From Ophiodon elongatus (Eukaryota; Chordata; Actinopteri; Perciformes; Hexagrammidae): a DNA stretch of 64,000 bases. Location: positions 2,457,001-2,521,000 of the forward strand of contig JACSYO010001694.1 of assembly GCA_016806645.1 (NCBI GenBank), written 5' to 3'. The translations under genes and the position numbers were made by a program. The notes beneath the pieces are model-generated. The model saw only the letters and a program-made list of their open reading frames with translations, did not search any database and was not told where the DNA came from. Below, piece after piece: positions 12,282 to 21,701 of this stretch (positions are counted from its first letter, which is position 1; every line of letters starts with the position of its first letter).

Positions 12282-12406
12282 CCACCCTCCTCCACCCCAG
12301 GCTCCTCCACCCTCCTCCACCCCAGGCTCCTCCACCCTCCTCCACCCCGGGCTCCTCCACCCTCATCCACCCCAGGCTCCTCCACCCTCATCCACCCCAG
12401 GCTCCT
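12282..12406 (+). repeat. 25-bp minisatellite, five copies
   Basis: Five exact-length 25-base units (CCACCCTCCTCCACCCCAGG plus CTCCT) with only two variable positions (CTC/CAT and CCAGG/CCGGG). Because 25 is not a multiple of 3, each unit shifts frame, so the encoded peptide repeats every 25 residues. Several frames stay open. Confidence 0.95.
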
Positions 12407-12644
12407 CCAATCTGCGTCAGTCATGCTCCTCATTCTTCATCGGGTTACAGCAACTTCCTTCTCCACCACCACCAGTGTCTGGACTCCAGGGGGGATTCTG
12501 CTTTAGCAGATATCAGAATCACTACCCATTGACTATCATATTTTCAGGATGGAGTCCAATCGCCAAAGACTTTGCACTATTCAAATATTATGCAATTGTA
12601 ATAAATTATTGTTCAACTCTATAAAAGTCTCTCCTGATTGAAAT

Positions 12645-12930
12645 TACTTATCATGACATACTACTCGATGACATTTTTTGGGGACTTTTTTCATGTCATA
12701 CTATGCCAATATATTTTTTAGGGACTCTTATCATGACATACTATACTCTGAATTTTTTTTGGGACATTTTCAATGTAATATTACACTATGCATTTTTCAT
12801 GAAATATAATACCATGCCATTTTTTAGGACTTTAATCATGATGTACCATACTATGACATTTTAAAGTACTTTTATCATGGCATACTATAATAGGACTTTT
12901 TTTTAGCATATACTATACATTTACATTTTA
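12645..12930. repeat. Degenerate tandem repeat, second block
   Basis: Continuation of the ATGACATACTATA/TTTTTAGGAC array after the insert, again with poly(T) runs. Confidence 0.8.
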
Positions 12931-12945
12931 TATGACTTTTACAAT

Positions 12946-13300
12946 AGCCATGGTCTGTGTGAATATCAGAACATCAGCTAACTTATAGCCATGGTCTGTG
13001 TGAATATCAGAAAACCAGCTAAAGTGTTGGTTAGTATTAAATGTCAGAGGCCTGGCAAACTTAGAGACGTATTTTTGTATAAATATCAGAACAGCGGCTA
13101 ACAAGCCTGCTCTTACATGCCAGCACCTTTTAACTTATAGGCATGGTTTGTATAAATACCAGAACAGCTAATTTATAGCCTTATTCTTGTATAAACATCA
13201 GAACACAGGCTAGCTTATAGCCTCGGTTTGTAAACAAATCAAAACACTGGCTAACGTACAGTCCTATAGTTTATATGAAAATCAGAACATCGGCTGACAC
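12946..13300. repeat. About 40-bp minisatellite, roughly eight degenerate copies
   Basis: Units read approximately TTATAGCCATGGTCTGTGTG followed by AATATCAGAACATCAGCTAAC. The first two copies are nearly identical. Later ones drift, changing to TTTGTATAAATACCAGAACAG. Confidence 0.85.
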
Positions 13301-13884
13301 CTCGGGTGTACCTTATAAATGTTAAACACATTAAATGTTCTAAATCTGTGTTCAGAATTTAATTCAATTTATTCATTTTTATTTCTGAATAAAACAATTT
13401 GACACACAGTGCTGTCATATTAATCTTGCAATCTGCAATCTAGCAATAAAACCCCTATTTAACACTTGGAAAAGTTTTTCCTAAGCTGTTCTAACATTTT
13501 TAAAATTGAATACTGGTGGATTTAAAATATTTCAGAAAAAAACTGTCACAGTCTGAACTTTGACACCTGTTTTCAAGAATGAAGATGTAATTTCAACGTA
13601 GACACGTGGGGTCGCTGTTCTGTCTGGTTCGTTGAGCCATGCTTTGTCTGGTACGTAAAAGAGCGACGACGAAGAAAACGAGAAGTGACGTACTTCCTGT
13701 CCTACAGGAAAACATTTCCGGTTAAACATGCAAAAGAAATAAACATATCAGCAAAGTGCGATAGTGTCGTGATCGATACAGAAAAAAGTACGAACAATAT
13801 TACATACAGTCTCTCATGACAAACTATACTATGACTTTTTTTTTGCATTTATCATGAAAAACATTTCACAGCTCGTTCATTACA
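13301..13884. other. Intergenic, ch25h-like copy B 3' flank
   Basis: AT-rich sequence without a supported gene. A minus-strand AATAAA (plus strand TTTATT near 13368-13373) is the nearest clear poly(A) signal found for copy B. A lone ATGACAAACTATACTATGAC repeat unit lies near 13815. Confidence 0.45.
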
Positions 13885-15660
13885 TCTTGGCAGCTTTGCT
13901 GGAACTTGAGCAATCCTCAGTTTGTCACTCTGGATGTGAATACTACACTGGTCCACGGTATGTGCCAAAGAGGAGATCCCAGTGGATGAAGTAGGGGGCA
14001 AAGTTGACACTGTGGAGTGTATGGTGGGCTTGGTGGTAGGGGGCTCCTCCCAGACAGGGCAGCAGTCTGTGCAGAGCCCAGGGAAGTTTGTAGCCACAGT
14101 GGTCCTCTACCGCCAGCCAGCTGTTGAGGAGGTGGAAGAAGGCTTCGCTCAGAGGGTGGCAGCCCACCACCCAGGCGCTGCTCAGAGCCATCAGCAGCAA
14201 AGACAGCATCTCCAGAGAGTTGCTGTCCTGAGCGGCCAGAGCGAAGGGTATGTGGTGCCTGTGGTGCAGCTGGTGGCCGTTACGGTAGAGCCAGGGAACC
14301 CTGATGAGAAACACCCAAACATCTGTACCTGATTATACTTTCATAGTTATGGATAACCACAATACTCCCAGATTGGTATACGTGTCACAATTCAATCTTG
14401 GTCATTGGGTGCATATGTTCTCAAAACTCAACTCTCCTTCAAAAACAATCCAAGGCACCCTGTATTGTTTGTGCAGAAATTAACATGCCTTTATTTAATA
14501 TGGCAATATGTATTTAAAATGACCAACGCTTTGCAAACGACATGTGTCTTCATCAGGGTGGTAAATTGTCTTACTGACTTAATTAGTGAGTTCAAATACT
14601 TCTACTGGTACTAATAATACAGTAACATGCCTTTAATAAGTTAACAAAAGCTTAAAAGATTTAATGTTTTGTTCAGCGATATAAAATGTCAATAACTACC
14701 CATTTTGTTTATTTATTACCTATACTTCTAGCTATATACTTAGTTACTTTTCACCACTGATCACCATATGATACGCGGAACAATAAAGATATTTTTTTGG
14801 GACTGAAGCTGCCAACAGCTGGTATTTTGTTTGATTTATGCTTCCTGTTTGAACTGTTTGTTGGCCTGAAGACATATTTATTAAGAGTACTGGGCTGAAC
14901 CTTGATTTGTGCTTCTAGTTAATTTACAGTCGTTCTATGATATCAGAGTATATATAAATGTATAAATTATTAATTGATTTTGGTGCACTGTCTTAGAGAC
15001 CAATGCAGCTATTCCCCCAATTTTAGAGAACATGACCACTGGAGTCACAATCTCCTGTAGGTGACGTTGTCTACTATTTCTTTTTACATTTCATATTTAT
15101 TTGGTCTAAGATAGTTGGGTAAATTATTGCATCTTATTTCACACTATTGGGCTTGACAAGAGTACCCAACTAACGTGACATGCTCACCTGTGCATGGAGA
15201 CGTGCCATATGAAGAAGAGCGTGTCAAAAAGCAGCAAACATGCGAAGACTTCCACGAAGAGCTGCCTGCAGGATGGAGCCCGCAGCGGCAGCGCGGGGCT
15301 CCTCAGTGCGTGAAGCAGCGCGGTGGCCGGGAGGACAGCGGTCAGGTATCTGTACAGCACTCTCCAGAAACAGTCCAACCAGCAGCGGAGAGACGGGGGC
15401 GGACCCGATCCTGTAGCGATCCTCCACGAGCGGACCCGCTGACTGACGTGCCCCAACGCGTCCAGCGCGAGGAAAGGTGCGCAGAGCAGGACGTGGGTCA
15501 AGAAGGCGTAGGACGCAGGCAGGTAAAGGGAGAGCAGGATCTCCTCCTGCCCTGATCTCACCCAGTCCCATAGGCTCTGGAGGAGAGGCGCATTGGCCTC
15601 TACCAGCTCTGTGGAGGACACGTTCATCACTGCTCCTAATTCACGAGCACTTGCATCTTA
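13885..15660. repeat. Tandem duplication unit B (ch25h-like)
   Basis: Aligns with 8290-9995. The exon spacing between copies is about 5.6-5.7 kb. Intron ends are nearly identical to copy A, but the central 14358-14827 segment is unrelated to the matching part of copy A. Confidence 0.9.
13943..15630 (-). CDS. ch25h-like: Cholesterol 25-hydroxylase-like protein, copy B
   Basis: Exon 1 is 15188-15630 and exon 2 is 13943-14300, with the same phase-2 junction as copy A and an 887-bp intron. The 266-aa product is identical to copy A by eye, including the three His boxes (143-147, 157-161, 237-241) and all hydrophobic segments. An intact frame, intact splice sites and only silent exon differences show the copy is not a pseudogene. 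The flanks differ: the AATAAA used by copy A is missing and the upstream A/T core is changed. Expression may therefore differ even though the enzyme does not. Confidence 0.9.
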
Positions 15661-15769
15661 TTTGAGAGCTTCTGAGTGTCCTCCTGACTGTTATCACTAA
15701 TGCTTAATAAACAAAACCTGAGGCGAGGACGTTTTCTCGACACATAGTAGAAAAAGAGGAGGAGCCCCA

Positions 15770-15790
15770 AATCCACTATTTGTTTAAGTT
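15770..15790 (-). promoter_or_regulatory. Candidate core promoter, ch25h-like copy B
   Basis: Sequence homologous to the copy A A/T core, but the minus strand reads CTTAAACAAATAGTGG instead of TATAATAAATAGTGG. About 100 bases present upstream in copy A (about 10030-10190) are missing or replaced. Confidence 0.3.
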
Positions 15791-15849
15791 TACGCGAGTG
15801 GTAATGACAGAAGTAGGCTGATCCCAACCAGCTTTTCTTTCAGTTTTAT

Positions 15850-15950
15850 TCAGGGGTGAGCTGGCCATAGAGGATACCGGAGAAATCCCCGGTAGGCCGA
15901 CGGGGTTGGGCTGGTCCAATACCGGAATATTGTAGTGGGCTATGTTAACA
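15850..15950. mobile_element. Truncated transposon end (CAGGGGTGAGCTGGCC type)
   Basis: Starts CAGGGGTGAGCTGGCCATAG and continues ATACCGGAGAAATCCCCGGT. This resembles a repeat end I know from other teleost sequences, probably a hAT-type non-autonomous element. Only one end is evident. Confidence 0.4.
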
Positions 15951-16719
15951 TTAAGCACTAAGAAAAATATCCTAAAAAGGTCACAGTATGTCAGGAAAAA
16001 TATCATAAAAAAAGATGGGAAAAAATGTCATAGTATAGTATGTTGTGAAAAAAGTAGTCCCCAGTAATAGTAGGCACTAAAGTTTTTGAATGTGATGTAA
16101 ATCCTCATGTCGTCCTTCCCTCAGAGTTTAAGGACCAAAACTGAGGATCACAGAGTTTCTTCACTTCATCCACATCGTTGTCTTCTTCCACTTTGTGAAT
16201 CCACTCAGAGGGGCTATAAGGGATCATTTCTGCCGCATTTTCAATATATATATATTTTCTTGATGAGAGTCTTTTCTGGTTAGGAATTAAGTGTTCATTG
16301 TTGATTTTGTTCACATTAATGACAACAGAAACACTTCAAGCTTTGAGGAGTCGGAGGGTAGGATTTGATCTTACAGCAATGCTCTGTGTTATTTGATCAT
16401 TTTTATGGAAGATGTTACTCTTGAGAGTTTCATGTTCCTGAAGTGTGTTGAAAATGTTGATTTCATAAAAGTTTTGTTTTGCATGAATTATTTGAATTAG
16501 GACAATAGAATGTCTTAAAGAACTATGGATGTAATTCTTGTGCACAATTGAGAAATAAACTCACATTCTAAAGTGTCTTCATACTCAAAAGTTCTGAGGA
16601 TCTAAGTTCTTCCCTCAAGCAAATAATTAAAAATAAATCTAGTACCATTATATTTGGTCCATTAGCGACTGCCAATAAGTGACATCACCATGTGGATGCT
16701 ACCAATTAACTGCAAGAAT
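15951..16719. other. Intergenic; unplaced ORF 16105-16314
   Basis: Contains inverted ATAGTATAG repeat fragments near 16020-16050. It also has a minus-strand frame (69 codons, ending near 16105) with an acidic tail (KVEEDNDVDEVKKL) that I do not recognise. That frame could be a piece of a retroelement or chance. Confidence 0.35.
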
Positions 16720-17100
16720 CATGCAATCACATCAACTTCAGCAAATAAGCTATTCTGAATTGCTTCAAGTGATAATTTAGCATCAATATGAGACAGAGAA
16801 ATATTTCTTTTTATTGTATATGATTTTATGGGCCAAGGTCCAGAGAACATGAGTTTCCAGTCTGCGACGGAAGATGTGTTGAGTTTCATTACTGTCCTAA
16901 TATCAATAGGGAGGTCATTTTTGCTGCTCAGGTTGCAGCAAAAATAATAAAGACGTTTATTATTTTTTTTATATAGCACCTTTCTTAACAAGGCTACGGC
17001 AATGTGATTTTCTGGGAAAAAACAGAAGGTTGTCTGTATGAGTGTATTTTGGTGGCAAATGAGTTTCCCCACTGGGGATTAATAAAGTTTTCAATCAATC
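16720..17100 (+). mobile_element. LINE-like 3' tail
   Basis: Ends with the hairpin-like tail TTTCCCCACTGGGGATTAAT then AAAGTTTTCAATCAATCAAT, a 3' signature seen in teleost non-LTR retrotransposons (compare the tail at 36313). No intact reverse transcriptase is present. Confidence 0.45.
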
Positions 17101-17157
17101 AATACACCCTCTTACCTTTTGTTAAGTATACTTATGTGGACAGGTCATACCTTAAGG

Positions 17158-19115
17158 CAGTGTTTCTCAAATTGTGGGGCGCAGTGGTATGTGTTATGGA
17201 AGATTTGTACGTTAATCAGGAGAAGAAGCTCGAGTTTAGAAATGGATAAAGTCTTTAGAAATCAAATTTGTCTTTGTCTTGTTTTATTGCTTGCAAGGGA
17301 GAGATTCACAACAACTGTATCCTCCGCAGCCTGTAGCAAATGTCTCAACATTTCACATAATAATTTATACAATGTCTAACGGTAAGCTTCTCACGCATTC
17401 TTCTTGATTCTGACCTTTATTGTTGACACTGTGTTCTTGTTTCGCAACTTCTCTAAGACCATTTGTTAAATTTGATCTCATGTCTGCGGCATATGGGACA
17501 TTGTCGAAAATTGCTGCGCACAGGAGTTTAGTTTTAGTCTAACAGCTAAATACGCATACACATCGTATTATTAACAAAGTCCTTAATTAATAGACTCATA
17601 TCATTTTCTATTAGTCACACACATATTTTCCCATCACATTCCCCTCTTCTGATTACACATTAATCATATTGTATTGCAAAAATATGTACAAAGACATTTT
17701 AGTAACATCAGAAGTATTACCCATAACACAATTTAATATACCTCGTGAAATGTCAGAAGAAAAGCAATTTTTGTGAGATATAGTTTCTCGAGTAATAGCA
17801 AGCACAAAACGAAAAATGTTTACACCTTATTTTCATCGTCGTCGGTCAAACCATCATGATAGTCAGGACCGGGGTCAGGAAACAAGTCAGGTTGATGCTT
17901 GGTTTCTTGGTCAATTTCGGTGTCTGCGTGTGGGAGTCGTGTATATTGTACCATTTGCGCTGAGCTCTACAACGTTTTACCAGGGGAATAACATAACATG
18001 TGCAGATGCAAATGATCAGCAAAACAACCCCACAAGGGACAATTAGTCTGGCTAGCCAAGCCTTCCATCACGGGGCATAGCCATACCTGCAGACATCCTG
18101 ACAATGCGTTGTTTAACTCTTACATGGGATGGTTGTGGTGATGGTACCGTCGTTGTCAAGGGGGGGGGTCAGGTCTGAGTCTGGTTCGGTTAAGTCGTTG
18201 AGGTCAGATGTCATGGTGTCGTTTACAGAGTATTGGCGAATGGATGCCATGGTCTAGCCCGTGAAGCGGGCATCGTGTGAGAGTGAACAGCCAACCAGTT
18301 TGTATGGAATTCACCTGAGCAACTGGTTTGTGTGATTAGTTTTGTTGGAAGTTGACACTGTATGGTTTCCACAAAACTCATCAGAGACAGTGTTTTACCA
18401 CTCTTTAGATTATACATGTGTGTATGCAACTATATGTGTATTATTGGGTGTGGTGCCGAATGGGTAGCTCCCTCGTAGGTGGCGGCTAGCCACTTGTTGC
18501 ACCCTCGATGATAAACAACGATGTGTTTATTTGTTGCTCCCACGTGGGTGGTTACCAACCACTTACAGTAACAAAATAGCTAGCTAGCTAGCTTAGTGTT
18601 AACATAGCCCACTACAATATTCCCTTTAATTTGCCTCAAGTACACCTCAATTTAAGCAGATAACAATCGTTAACTACAGATAGCCACATTATATCGTTAA
18701 GTATGATATTGGATTGTAATTTGAAGGGGGAGAAAACATACAAACCAGAACGAACGCACATATGTAGCATGTTAGAGTTATAAATAACTTGTCCATGTGA
18801 GAAACAATAGTTTAATTTAATGACATCACCAAAATAAAAATAAAGTTTTTTTTTTTTTTTAAAGCCAATAATGGCAAATTATTTGGGGGGGGGGCTGAAG
18901 AATATTTTAGGGGTCTTCAGCTCCCCTAAAATAGGCCTAACGACGCCCCTGCGGGCGAGTAAACTCGCGAGAAAATTCGCAACGCTTTTGGTGTGAACAC
19001 AGCAAGTTTTATGTCCGTGTATTTTGTACCTTTGTAATATGTGAATTTCTCAATAAAGTTCTTGAAATAAAACATATTCGGCATTTCCCACTGCGCCCCA
19101 GTTTGAGAAACACTG
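17158..19115. mobile_element. hAT-like DNA transposon remnant, nested insertions
   Basis: Matching inverted ends: CAGTGTTTCTCAAATTGTGG followed by GGCGCAGTGG on the left, and CCACTGCGCCCCAGTTTGAG followed by AAACACTG on the right (one small indel). The CAGTGTTTCTCAA end is typical of hAT elements. No convincing 8-bp target duplication is visible (CCTTAAGG versus ATATAGGG). Inside lie a probable retroviral env remnant and fragments of other transposon ends near 18880-19005. Confidence 0.6.
17860..18060 (-). pseudogene. Possible endogenous retrovirus env C-terminal remnant
   Basis: Read on the minus strand, one short frame gives a hydrophobic membrane-anchor-like segment rich in I, L, V and C, with a CxxxP-type ending and then a basic, polar tail before a stop. 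This layout resembles the transmembrane and cytoplasmic tail of retroviral Env. No intact gag, pol or full env is present and paired LTRs were not found, so this is a dead fragment at best. Confidence 0.3.
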
Positions 19116-20139
19116 ATATAGGGTGTTGATCTCCTTAGGCAACACCCTCCCTCATTACACATATACACATCACCTGATATGCTTAAATCCAATAGGCATT
19201 CAAGTTTATACAGCTTGGAGTTGGAAAATAAAAATAAAAATGATAATATGGTCAAAATACTCACTTGCCTAATAATTGTGCACACAGTGTATAGACTCCT
19301 TGCGACGCTGTATAACTGCGCCTCTTCTTGCAAGAAGAAATTATTTCATAGACAAGTTCTGGTTTATGATATTCGTTATTTCAGCTTAAAAAGACTCAAC
19401 AGCGGTTAAGATACATTTTTGCCACCACAAGCTTTAAAGTGAGTTTCATCTTATTGTTAAAGTTGTTGTTCACTCTCACAGCAGTCAATGCCCTTTTGTA
19501 CTGGTTCTTCATTTCTTTATGATTTCCTTAAAGTTTCCTGGAAAACACATAATTTTACCATAATTACAGGTAATACAGGTAGTAACCCAAATACTCATGG
19601 ACAAAAGTCTACAGGAAAGCATACGGTTCAACATTCGACCTATGAAGAATATAGTCGAGGGTAACACTTTCCAGTAAAGCGTAAGTAATGGTGAGATAAT
19701 AATGAAGTAATAGGGGTTTAACAGGAACTTCGCAGTATGATGCATCTTTTTATTTCAAACATATTCATCAGTAACTATTAGTGTTGCGCTTCTTGGGAGC
19801 TGGTCTGGAGTAAGTCAGAAGCGGCCAGAAGGGGAAATCTAACCATTCTACAATGATTCATCAATCATGTGTTTTCATTCTCTTCATTCTCTCCAGTAAC
19901 GTCACTGATTTCCTCTGAGTAAGATGTGTAATACAAATTGATTGAAACACATTGAACCAGGATTCTAAGAAAGCTGTGTTTAAACTAGTCTAATCTTGCA
20001 GTAGTACGTGTGATTACAGGACTTCAGTGCAGAGCTCTCCTTTACGACCGGCACAAAAGGTATAACAGTTGTTAATTGATTTGTGAAACCACAAACAGTA
20101 AGAACACTTTAATTCTGGTATAATCATGACTCAAAACCG
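19116..20139. other. Intergenic, no feature seen
   Basis: AT-rich sequence. The minus-strand frame at 18926-19333 crosses the transposon end and is not considered coding. Confidence 0.45.
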
Positions 20140-20806
20140 GTTCAAAACCGAGCTGCCAGATCAGCACTCCAGTGTTCAATTAGAACTAAATCAGCAAATA
20201 TGCACTCTCGCCTGTCATGGTTCTCGGTGGAAATTCAACTTCACTATAGCCTTCTCTTGTTTTTCCGAAAGGTAGTATTTAATCAGACACCTGAATATTT
20301 CTTCAATCAGTTACAATATACATGTGACAGACATGACCATCACACAAGGAACGCTAGCTTAGGTCACTTGATACCTCCAACCCCAAGAACAAACCTCCTC
20401 AAATGTACAGTTATTTTTCGTGCAATTAATGCTTGGAATTTACTACCTCCTAATATAACTCATACAGGTAATATTCTGTCATTTAAAAGACAATTAAAGG
20501 CGCACCTCAGGACATTAACCACTTGACGTTTTCCATTGCTTTTTAGTCATCTGATTTTTCTTTGTATAAATTATGGATGCACTGCACAATATACATCCTA
20601 GTCCTCGACTGCACTAGGTATCTGACTGTACTATTTTCATTTTTATTTTATTGTTCTGTTTGTACTACTTTTAACTGTTTGTTTCACGTTATGTTTTGCA
20701 CGTTTTTGTATGCATTATATTTTGTCCTTTCTGTGGACCCCAGGAAGATTAGCGGCCGCTAAGGCGTCAGCTAATGGGGATCCACTTAATAAAGAATAAA
20801 GAATAC
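20140..20806 (+). mobile_element. LINE fragment, reverse-transcriptase C-terminal end
   Basis: The frame 20200-20526 encodes MHSRLSWFSVEIQLHYSLLL at its start, then a RHDHHTRNASLGH block, PPTPRTNLLKCT and AWNLLPPN. These are hallmarks of the post-RT C-terminus of L2/CR1-group non-LTR elements. It is 5'-truncated, and the 3' end is a short AATAAAG-AATAAAG run. The exact clade is uncertain. Confidence 0.75.
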
Positions 20807-20964
20807 TCAAAAGTACTTTTTCAACTTTTAAATCTGATATGCAACAGTTGTTAAAATACTAAATGTTTGTGTTTGAAAAACATTTATTAACTACAGACAA
20901 CCTATACATCACATTGGACAATGCAATGTAAATAAAAACTCTTATTAATACAATTGATTACTCA
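20807..20964. other. Spacer between LINE and erlin2 3' end
   Basis: AT-rich, nothing recognised. Confidence 0.4.
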
Positions 20965-20982
20965 AATAACAACCCACAGCAC

Positions 20983-20988
20983 TTTATT
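20983..20988 (-). terminator. Poly(A) signal AATAAA for erlin2
   Basis: Minus strand ACAATAAAGTGC, the first canonical hexamer downstream of the erlin2 stop. Confidence 0.45.
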
Positions 20989-21652
20989 GTCAAATGACAA
21001 TATCTTGATTGCATATTCACAATTGAAGTCAGTGCAAAAACATTTGCCTTTCAAGTCAGTGTAAGTCTCAATCAATAAGAGAAATTTGTAATAAAATGAC
21101 AACTGGAAGTCACTTTGAGGACTAACTGGACCAACTTTAAACTACAGAGGGTTTCCAATAACATCATATAATCACTGTTTGCACAAGAAATGATGAATGG
21201 AAGTTGTATTGGGTTACAATGAAATCAAGACAAGCCAATTAGCTTCAGACTACAGAAATATATCTTCACCGCGGCAGCATCTGCTCAACAACAAACAAAA
21301 GACAAAAAAAAAACATGCCAAGTTCCAATAATCAACACTGAAACATCCCCTTTCCCCAAAGCCTAAATGTACTCCATGAAATCAGTCAATTTTGGATGAA
21401 GAACACATCCTTTGGTCGGTAACTCATGCTCACATATTTTGTGTGACAACACATCACTCCTCAACATGCTGGGAAAAAGAACTTGGCATTTAGACAAAGA
21501 ATTTCTTAAGTCATCTAAGACGGAGAACACAGGAGATCAAACATGAAGTGAAGTTTGGTTTTTGGTGCTGATCAAGTCAAGATTATTATAAAAAAAACCA
21601 ATAAAAAACTGCGACAACTAACCCAGACAAACAATGGTGACATACTAATGTA

Positions 21653-21701
21653 GAAATACCACCGATCTCGTGTGTCACACACACGAGGTCGGTGGTATTT
21701 C
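21653..21701. other. 22-bp stem, 5-nt loop hairpin
   Basis: The left arm GAAATACCACCGATCTCGTG plus TG pairs with the right arm CACACGAGGTCGGTGGTATT plus TC. There are 21 Watson-Crick pairs and one A/G difference (A:C on the plus-strand RNA, G:U in minus-strand RNA). The loop is TCACA. It sits in the predicted erlin2 3' UTR. It does not match an iron-responsive or SECIS element. Class unknown. Confidence 0.85.

Larger units (their letters stand above)
12046..12640 (+). other. Promoter-like insert with minisatellite ORF and poly(A) signal
   Basis: A non-repetitive segment interrupts the tandem array. In order it has an inverted CCAAT box (ATTGG, 12145), two direct CCAAT boxes (12171 and 12200), an A/T core CTAAATAG (12226), an ATG-led frame at about 12257-12532 or 12279-12506, and AATAAA at 12600. 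The frame is mostly Pro/Leu/His/Ser encoded by the 25-bp minisatellite and ends in a unique His/Ser-rich tail. No homologue is recognised. It could be a small transcribed gene or a retained promoter fragment. Confidence 0.35.

Noticed and set aside
18451..18468. TGGTGCCGAA as a retroviral primer-binding site
   Set aside because: Only about ten bases fit a tRNA-Phe type site and no LTR ending in CA precedes it.
21653..21701. Iron-responsive element or SECIS interpretation of the hairpin
   Set aside because: No CAGUGN loop with bulged C, and no SECIS core; erlin2 is neither an iron gene nor a selenoprotein.
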